Shown here one piece after another: positions 58,580 to 64,000 of a stretch of DNA of 64,000 nt. The position numbers and the translations under genes are program-made. Each line of letters starts with the position of its first letter. The first letter of the stretch is position 1. The stretch comes from Paractinoplanes ferrugineus (lineage in GTDB: Bacteria; Actinomycetota; Actinomycetes; Mycobacteriales; Micromonosporaceae): contig NZ_BOMM01000073.1 in assembly GCF_016862195.1 (NCBI RefSeq), positions 23,522 to 87,521 of the forward strand, written 5' to 3'. The notes beneath the pieces were generated by a model, which searched no databases, was not told the origin of the DNA, and saw nothing but the letters and a program-made list of their open reading frames with translations.

Positions 58580-59595
58580 CCACCGTCGACATGACACCGG
58601 CGACCAACAAGACGACGCCGACCAACCCGCGCCGCCGGGTGTACCGCCCGAACACCAAGTACATCCCGATCCTCGCGACCCTCACGCTGCTGCTGGTCAT
58701 GTACTTCACCGGGGTGGCGAACTACGACAACTTCGGCCAGCCGAGCGTCGTGGTCAACCTGTTCCGCGACAACGCCGTACTGCTGGTCGTCGCCGTCGGG
58801 ATGACCTTCGTGATCATCACCGGTGGCATCGACCTGTCGGTCGGCGCGGTCATCTCCATGACCACCACGCTGACCGCCACCCTGCTGCACGCCGGCTGGC
58901 CGCCGCTGGTCGTGCTCCCGCTGGTGCTGCTGCTCGGCTCGCTGCTCGGCATGGGCATGGGTGCGGTGATCCACTTCTTCAAGGTGGAACCGTTCATCGC
59001 GACCCTGGCCGGGCTGTTCCTGGCCCGCGGCATCGCGCTGTTCATCAACCAGAACTCGATCCCGATCCGGGACAAGTTCTGGAAGACCCTCTCCGAGTAC
59101 CGCATCGTCCTCGCCGACGGCGTGGTCACCAAGGTCACCTCGGTGACCGCCGTGGTCGTGGTGCTGCTGGCGGCGCTGGTGCTGGCCTGGACCCGGTTCG
59201 GCCGCAACGTCTACGCGGTCGGTGGCAACGCCGACTCGGCCCTGCTCATGGGTCTGCCGGTGGGCCGCACGAAGATCGCCGTCTACACCCTCAGCGGCTT
59301 CTGCGCGGCCCTGGGTGGCGTGCTGTTCAGCATCAACTCGACCTCCGGCTGGGCGCTGCAGGGCCAGGGCCTCGAGTTGGACGCGATCGCCGCCTGCGTC
59401 ATCGGCGGCGTGCTGCTGACCGGCGGCTCCGGCTACGTCTTCGGCTCCCTGCTGGGTGTGCTGGTCTACGGCCTGATCCAGACCATCATCACGTTCCAGG
59501 GCGACCTGAACGCGGCCTGGACCCGCATCATCATCGGCCTGCTGCTGTTCGGCTTCATCGTCCTGCAGCGGGTGGTGACGAGAAAGGCCAGATGA
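58576..59595 (+). CDS. yjfF: sugar ABC transporter permease (YjfF-like)
   Basis: A 339-residue RbsC-type permease with the signature GMTFVIITGGIDLSVGAVISM and the YjfF-like INQNSIPIRDKFW stretch. A 35-residue polar N-terminal tail precedes the first helix. Last gene of the transporter operon, closed by a 16-bp hairpin. Confidence 0.93.
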   Translation: MTTVDMTPATNKTTPTNPRRRVYRPNTKYIPILATLTLLLVMYFTGVANYDNFGQPSVVVNLFRDNAVLLVVAVGMTFVIITGGIDLSVGAVISMTTTLTATLLHAGWPPLVVLPLVLLLGSLLGMGMGAVIHFFKVEPFIATLAGLFLARGIALFINQNSIPIRDKFWKTLSEYRIVLADGVVTKVTSVTAVVVVLLAALVLAWTRFGRNVYAVGGNADSALLMGLPVGRTKIAVYTLSGFCAALGGVLFSINSTSGWALQGQGLELDAIAACVIGGVLLTGGSGYVFGSLLGVLVYGLIQTIITFQGDLNAAWTRIIIGLLLFGFIVLQRVVTRKAR

Positions 59596-59607
59596 GGCTG
59601 CCGCGTC

Positions 59608-59644
59608 GCCCCTGCCCGGCCGGGTGTCCGGCCGGGCAGGGGGC
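59608..59644. terminator. hairpin after the furanose transporter operon
   Basis: 16-bp stem, GCCCCTGCCCGGCCGG against CCGGCCGGGCAGGGGGC with one bulged G, between convergent genes. Confidence 0.8.
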
Positions 59645-59652
59645 GCTCGCGG

Positions 59653-60519
59653 TCAGGACAGCGGGCAGGTGTTGCGGTAGTCGGAGACTTCCAGGCCGCT
59701 GGGGCCGGGGCAGATGAACTGGTCGTAGCGGGTGTCGTTGTCGACGAAGCGCTTGAGCCAGGCCACCGCCATCCGGCCGGTGAGGGTGTCGACGGTCTGC
59801 GGGAAGAAGTGGCTGGCGCCCCGCAGTTCCAGGTAGGCCTTCTCGGGTGCCGACGGGAGGGTCGTGTAGAACGGGATCGAGTGGCTGAGCACCGGGGCGA
59901 TGGTGTCGGCCTGACCGCCGACGATCAGCGTGGGCACCCGGTCGTCGCCCCAGGTCTTGTCGGTGTTCCACGGGGCCAGCGGGACCGCCGCCTGTAGGGC
60001 GGGCCGGTCCCTGGAGGCCTCCAGGGTTCCGCCGCCGCCCATCGAGTGACCGGCCACCGCGAGGCGCGCCGAGTCGACGCGGGAGCGGATCGAGCTCTGC
60101 CTGGTCAGGTAGTCGAGGGCGGCCAGCAACTGGTCGCCGCGCTGGGCGGGCTGGTCGAGCAGGGTGTTCGTCTCGATGCCGATCACCACGAAGCCGTGCG
60201 AGGCGATCCGCGGGCCCAGCCAGCTGATGCTGGACCAGGTGGCGGTGAAGCCGGGGGAGATCGCGACCGCGCCGAACGTGCCGTCGGCGGTGCTCGTCGG
60301 ATAGTAGATGACGCCGCCGCCGAAGCCGCTCACCAGCGACGAGACGTTCGTCTGGGCGACCGCGTACGGGCCGCGCGCCGCGTCGAGTGCGGTCGTCGTC
60401 GGGGCCGGGCCGCGCTGGTAGGGGTTGTCGGCCGCCTGCGCCGCCGGGGCCGGAGCCACCGCCAGCAGGACCGCTGCGCTCGCGGCCGCCAGGAGACGGC
60501 GAGCTTTCAAGGGGTTCAT
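59653..60519 (-). CDS. secreted polyester hydrolase (cutinase/PETase family)
   Basis: A 288-residue protein with a Sec signal peptide (1 to about 30, AAQAA) and a mature domain that tracks the Thermobifida cutinases through its length: DNPYQRGPAPTTTALDAARG, SGFGGGVIYYP, AVAISPGFT, GHSMGGGGTLEASRDRP, VDNDTRYDQFICPGP. Triad S159 (GHSMG), D205 and H237 (GASHFF); oxyanion hole F91 (Tyr in many relatives) and M160; W184 in LAPW; C270-C285 is the family disulfide. Expected to cleave cutin and other polyesters outside the cell. ATG at 60519 has GGGAG upstream. Confidence 0.92.
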   Translation of the reverse strand: MNPLKARRLLAAASAAVLLAVAPAPAAQAADNPYQRGPAPTTTALDAARGPYAVAQTNVSSLVSGFGGGVIYYPTSTADGTFGAVAISPGFTATWSSISWLGPRIASHGFVVIGIETNTLLDQPAQRGDQLLAALDYLTRQSSIRSRVDSARLAVAGHSMGGGGTLEASRDRPALQAAVPLAPWNTDKTWGDDRVPTLIVGGQADTIAPVLSHSIPFYTTLPSAPEKAYLELRGASHFFPQTVDTLTGRMAVAWLKRFVDNDTRYDQFICPGPSGLEVSDYRNTCPLS

Positions 60520-60667
60520 CCGGGACGCTCCCTGGGAGTCGGGGGATTGATGACGGTCAGTGTCGGTTCGGGCCGCGGGCGGACGCATCGGCGAAATCAC
60601 CGGCCTTGTAATACGGCGGAAATATTCGTCAGGTGAAAGGTCCCTTTCGGCCGGTGGGCCGGGCGGC

Positions 60668-60673
60668 CAGACT
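60668..60673 (+). promoter_or_regulatory. -10 element of leaderless LuxR (LAL) gene
   Basis: CAGACT followed by 6 nt and the ATG at 60680. Confidence 0.35.
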
Positions 60674-60679
60674 CGGTCC

Positions 60680-63436
60680 ATGGTTGATGCACTTGAGGTG
60701 CAGGAACCTCTGGGACGTGCCGAGGCGCTGGCCCGCGGGCCGGCCGCGGCGGCCGGCGGCGGCGGGCTGGTCTACCTGGGGGCGCCCGGATCCGGCCGCA
60801 GCACGGTGCTGCGGGCGGTCGCCGCACGGCTGCCGGACCGGATCGTCCTCGCCGCCGACGGCCTGCCCGACGAGACCGGGTTGCCGTATTCCGGCCTGCA
60901 GCGCCTGCTCGGCCCGATCACGGGGGAGCTGCCGCCCGGGCGGTACGACGGACTCGTCCGGGTGCCGGCGGGCCGGCCCCCGGGCGACTGCCGCCTGGAA
61001 CTCGGCCTGTCGATCGGGGCGCTGCTCCGGACAGTGGCGGCGAGCCTGGGCCCGGTCGTCTGCGTGGTCGACGACGCCGACCTCCTCGATTTCCCGTCCT
61101 GGCAGCTGCTCAAGCTGGCCGTGCGGCGGGCCGGGGTCCCGCTCCTGGCCACCGCGCTCGACTCACCGGCGGGCCGGCGGACCGCTGCCGGCCTGCCCGT
61201 CCACCACCTGGGCGCCCTCGACGACCGGGCCGCCCACACGCTGCTGCGGCGCTCGGCTCCCGGCATCGCCGACGAGGTGGCCATCGCGCTGCTCGACCTC
61301 GCCGCCGGCAACCCGGCCGCGCTCGCCGAGCTGGGCGCGGACCTCACCGCCGAGCAGCGCCGCGGGTTCGCCCCGCCGCCGGTCACCCTGCCGCCGTCGA
61401 GCACCCTGGGCCACCGGCTGCGGGCCGCCGTCGCCGCCCTGCCACCCCGCACCCGGGAACTGCTGCTGCTGGCCTGCGCACCCCCGCAGGTGGACGTGCA
61501 CGACCTCGCCTCCGGGTCGGCCCGGCCCGGCCCGCCGGCCGAGCTCGAGGCGGCCGAGCGGGCCGGGCTCGTCGAGGTGGTGGGGGCGCAGGTGCGGTTC
61601 CGGCCACCGGTGCTGCGGGCGGTGATCTATCACGACGCACCGATCGGGCACCGGCGCGCGGCCCACCTGACGCTCGCCGGGATTCTCGCGGACCGGGGGC
61701 GCCGGCTGCCCGCCCTGCTGCATCGGGCCGCGGTGGCGGCGACCCCCGACGAGACCCTCGCCCGCGAGCTGCGGGAGGCTTCGGCGGGTGCGGCGCCCGC
61801 GGAGGCGGCGACGGCTTTGCGGTACGCGGCGGAGCTCACCGGCGATCCCGGCCCCGCCCTGCTCGGCCCCGCCCTGCTCGGCGCGGCCCGGGCGGCGTGG
61901 GCGGCCGGGCGGCCGGCGGACGCGGTCACGCTGTCGCGGCGGATCGCCCGCACGGTGGCCCCGGTCGAGGTGCGGGCCCGCGCGCGGGGCCTGCTGGCCG
62001 AGGTCCGGTTGCGCGGGGCGCCGCTCGCCGCCCGCGACGCCCTGCTGGACGTGGCCGCCGAGCTGCTGCCGGTCGACCTCGCCGGCGCCCTGGAGGCGCT
62101 GCTTCTCGCGGGTGAGGCATGCTGCCGCGCCGGGGACGGCGGCCGGTTCACCGCCCTGGCCCGGCAGGCGGAGCGTCAGGTGGCGGCCGGAGCCGGCAGC
62201 CCGGCGGCGGCCCGGCTGGGCGGGCCGGGCGGGCCGGGCGGGCTCGACGGGCCGGCCGGGCTCGACGGGCGGGGCGGGGCCGCCGTCGAGCTGGCTCTGC
62301 ATCAGATCGGCGGCCTCGCGGACCTGACGGCGGGCGCGGACGACCGGGCCTTCGCCCACTTCCGGGCGGTACTGCGGCTGGCCGGGCGGGTCGACGATCC
62401 GCGCCTGCTCATCCCGGCGGCGATGGCGGGCGTGCTCGTCGGGCAGGACCGGTGCGGGGCGGAGATCGCGCACCGGGCGGCCGGGCTGGCGCGGGCCGCG
62501 GGCGTACACGTACTCGTGCCGGCTGCTCTGGAGGCCGCCGCGTACGCGGAAATGGCCGCCGGTCGTCATGCGGCCGCCACCGACGCCGCTCTGGACGGGG
62601 CCGCCTCGGCCCGGCGGGCCGGGCGCCTCGACCTCGCCGACACCCACCTCGCGTTGCTCGCGGTGCTGGCGGCGCTGGTCGGGGACCGGGCGAGCACCGA
62701 ACGGCGGGTGGCCGAGGCGACCGCCCGGCAGGATGACGCGCGGGACCTGTGCGCGTGGGCGGATGCGCTGCTCGACCTGGTGGAGGGCCGGCCGGCCGAT
62801 GCCGCGACCACGCTCGCCGCGATCGTCGCCGCGCCGGCCGGCCGGGGGTCGGTGGTGCTGCGGGTGGCCGTCGTCCCGCATCTGGTCGAGGCGGCCGGCG
62901 CCGCGGCGCCGCCGATCGACGCGTTCGACAGGTGGGCCGGCCGCACCGGGGAAGCGGCCTGGCTGGCGTTGCGCGCCCGATGCCGGGCATTGCGGACCAC
63001 CGACGGGGTGGCCGCCGACGACCACTTCCGGGAGGCGCTGCGGCGGCACGACCAGGGCTTCGCGCGGGCGCACACCGAACTCCTGTACGGCAGTCAGCTG
63101 CGCCGCCGTCGTCGCCACCTCGAGGCACGGGCCCATCTGCGGCTCGCGGCCGGGACCTTCCACCGGCTCGACGCGGCGCCGTGGGCCGCACACGCGGCGC
63201 GGGAGTTGCGGGCGGCGGGGGAGCGGGCCGTGGCCGGTCCGGCCACCCCGGGGCCGCCGCTGACCGCGCAGCAGGAACGGATCGCCGGGCTGGTCGCCGG
63301 CGGGGCGACCAACCGCGAGGTGGCGCAGCAGCTGCAGCTGAGTCCGCGCACGGTGGACCACCATCTGCGCAACGTCTTCGCCCGGCTCGGCGTGCGGTCC
63401 CGCACCGAGCTGGCCCGGCTGCTCGCGGCGGGCTGA
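60680..63436 (+). CDS. large LuxR-family (LAL-type) transcriptional regulator
   Basis: A 918-residue regulator with an N-terminal AAA/NTPase region (P-loop GAPGSGRST at 34-42, Walker B VVCVVDDADLLD), a long Ala-rich helical-repeat middle and a C-terminal LuxR HTH (about 855-918: LTAQQERIAGLVAGGATNRE, then SPRTVDHHLRNVFARLGVRS). The P-loop Lys is Arg, so nucleotide binding may be weakened. The frame is open further upstream, but ATG at 60680 starts the family sequence. It is divergent from the polyester hydrolase gene and may control it. Confidence 0.88.
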   Translation: MVDALEVQEPLGRAEALARGPAAAAGGGGLVYLGAPGSGRSTVLRAVAARLPDRIVLAADGLPDETGLPYSGLQRLLGPITGELPPGRYDGLVRVPAGRPPGDCRLELGLSIGALLRTVAASLGPVVCVVDDADLLDFPSWQLLKLAVRRAGVPLLATALDSPAGRRTAAGLPVHHLGALDDRAAHTLLRRSAPGIADEVAIALLDLAAGNPAALAELGADLTAEQRRGFAPPPVTLPPSSTLGHRLRAAVAALPPRTRELLLLACAPPQVDVHDLASGSARPGPPAELEAAERAGLVEVVGAQVRFRPPVLRAVIYHDAPIGHRRAAHLTLAGILADRGRRLPALLHRAAVAATPDETLARELREASAGAAPAEAATALRYAAELTGDPGPALLGPALLGAARAAWAAGRPADAVTLSRRIARTVAPVEVRARARGLLAEVRLRGAPLAARDALLDVAAELLPVDLAGALEALLLAGEACCRAGDGGRFTALARQAERQVAAGAGSPAAARLGGPGGPGGLDGPAGLDGRGGAAVELALHQIGGLADLTAGADDRAFAHFRAVLRLAGRVDDPRLLIPAAMAGVLVGQDRCGAEIAHRAAGLARAAGVHVLVPAALEAAAYAEMAAGRHAAATDAALDGAASARRAGRLDLADTHLALLAVLAALVGDRASTERRVAEATARQDDARDLCAWADALLDLVEGRPADAATTLAAIVAAPAGRGSVVLRVAVVPHLVEAAGAAAPPIDAFDRWAGRTGEAAWLALRARCRALRTTDGVAADDHFREALRRHDQGFARAHTELLYGSQLRRRRRHLEARAHLRLAAGTFHRLDAAPWAAHAARELRAAGERAVAGPATPGPPLTAQQERIAGLVAGGATNREVAQQLQLSPRTVDHHLRNVFARLGVRSRTELARLLAAG

Positions 63437-63624
63437 GAGACATCGACCCGGGTGACAACTCGGCGGCCGCGGCGGCGTCCTGGATGGCGTGGAAACCGCC
63501 GAGGAGCACGGGTCGACCGTCCCGGCAGGCGGTGAGCTCCATCTGCTCGACCGGACCGGCCGGACGGTCAACCGCCGGACCGAACCGGACTCGCTGCGTT
63601 CCGCGATCCTGCTCGGTCCGTGAC

Positions 63625-64000
63625 TCAGTAGCGGCAGCGCAGCACCTCGAGGGTGTGGCCGAGCACGTCGACCTGGCTGCCGGCCCGCGCGGTCTTGCGC
63701 CGGGTGGCCAGCAGCGGGTCGGCGGTGTTGACCACGACCTCCCAGGTGCGGCCGAACTCCTCGGGCGGCAGGGTGAACGACACCGGTTCGCCGAGCGGGT
63801 TGAACAGCAGCAGGAACGAGTCGTCGGTGATCACCTCGCCGAGGGCGTCGCGCTCCGGGATGCCGTGGCCGTTGAGGAACACCGTCATCGTCATGCCCGA
63901 TCGGGTGTTCCAGTCGGCGTCGGTCATCGCCTCGCCGTCGCGGCGCAGCCAGGCGATGTCCGGCACCTTGGAGTCGCCGACCAGCTCGCCGCTGAAGAAC
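63625..64000 (-). CDS. glgX: glycogen debranching enzyme GlgX, C-terminal part (partial)
   Basis: The last 125 residues of a GlgX-type isoamylase, which removes alpha-1,6 branches from glycogen; the 5' part lies beyond the right edge. Seen are FFSGELVGDSKVPDIAWLRR, DGEAMTDADWN, TVFLNGHGIPERDALGE and the C-terminal beta-sandwich DSFLLLFNPLGEPVSFTLP, all typical of this enzyme. The catalytic barrel is outside the window. It converges on the LuxR gene with about 190 bp between. Confidence 0.88.
   Translation of the reverse strand, partial: FFSGELVGDSKVPDIAWLRRDGEAMTDADWNTRSGMTMTVFLNGHGIPERDALGEVITDDSFLLLFNPLGEPVSFTLPPEEFGRTWEVVVNTADPLLATRRKTARAGSQVDVLGHTLEVLRCRY

Noticed and set aside
63489..63623. 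A 44-codon plus-strand frame from a GTG (VETAEEHGSTVPAGGELHLL) between the LuxR and glgX genes
   Set aside because: It reads somewhat protein-like and could be a gene remnant, but it has no ribosome site and no recognisable family; too short to support.

Overview
The window is high-GC, gene-dense DNA with mostly G/C third codon positions, GTG and TTG starts and many LacI, HxlR, XRE, BlaI and LuxR-type regulators. This is typical of an actinomycete. Sugar ABC systems of streptomycete type, a methyl-accepting chemotaxis protein and at least 13 genes with a -10 hexamer placed 6-7 nt before the start codon fit a Micromonosporaceae (Actinoplanes-like) chromosome. That placement is inference, since no rRNA or marker gene is present. 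No tRNA, rRNA, CRISPR array or intact insertion sequence was recognised.

Left part (1-8.4 kb): the 3' end of a GH42 beta-galactosidase; an HxlR regulator divergent from a shortened RibD/DHFR-like gene and a PPOX flavoenzyme; methionine aminopeptidase divergent from a small XRE regulator; a DUF4253 protein; a LacA-type acetyltransferase overlapping a HAD phosphatase; a dienelactone-hydrolase-like enzyme; an emfourin-like protease inhibitor; an APH-type kinase; and a one-pass membrane protein. A promoter, a GTCGAAGCGCTTCGAC-type operator, a signal peptide and a terminator frame a 67-codon gene that looks like the remnant of a secreted hydrolase.

Sugar region 1 (8.5-18.4 kb): a LacI regulator, then two perfect GTCGAAGCGCTTCGAC operators, a binding lipoprotein, two permeases and a GH31 alpha-xylosidase closed by a 17-bp hairpin. 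A PfkB kinase overlapping a GH4 glycosidase follows. The set suggests uptake and intracellular breakdown of xyloglucan- or glucan-derived oligosaccharides.

Middle (18.6-38.4 kb): a peroxiredoxin-like protein that has lost its peroxidatic Cys, behind three 20-bp tandem repeats; GNAT enzymes; a BlaI/M56 pair; a chemotaxis receptor; N-formylglutamate amidohydrolase; a MOSC protein; a PAP2-type membrane enzyme; and a lipoprotein metallopeptidase with a duplicated, catalytically dead second half. At 28.6-34.7 kb lies the most interesting unit: a 1559-residue DUF4011/SF1-helicase/Vsr-like nuclease followed 30 bp later by a WD40 beta-propeller, a candidate two-gene anti-phage operon. TspO, an old-yellow-enzyme, MerR, SDR and LysR genes come next.

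An AT-richer patch at 38.4-40.5 kb carries two small unknown genes behind paired TTGTCTA-N5-TAGACAA operators and looks like an acquired island. After it come TPR-GGDEF and TetR genes, a bacterial dynamin, an MBL-fold lipoprotein, a GNAT enzyme, a Pro-rich membrane protein and a 5'-3' exonuclease.

Sugar region 2 (48.0-59.6 kb): on the minus strand, lacI-araB-araD-araA-lacI; on the plus strand, a YtfQ-R-T/YjfF-type furanose transporter. TGTTAACGTTCACA-type sites lie upstream of both, which joins import, isomerase (AraA), kinase (AraB) and epimerase (AraD) into one L-arabinose regulon. Right end: a secreted polyester hydrolase (cutinase/PETase family) divergent from a large LuxR (LAL) regulator, then the 3' end of glgX.
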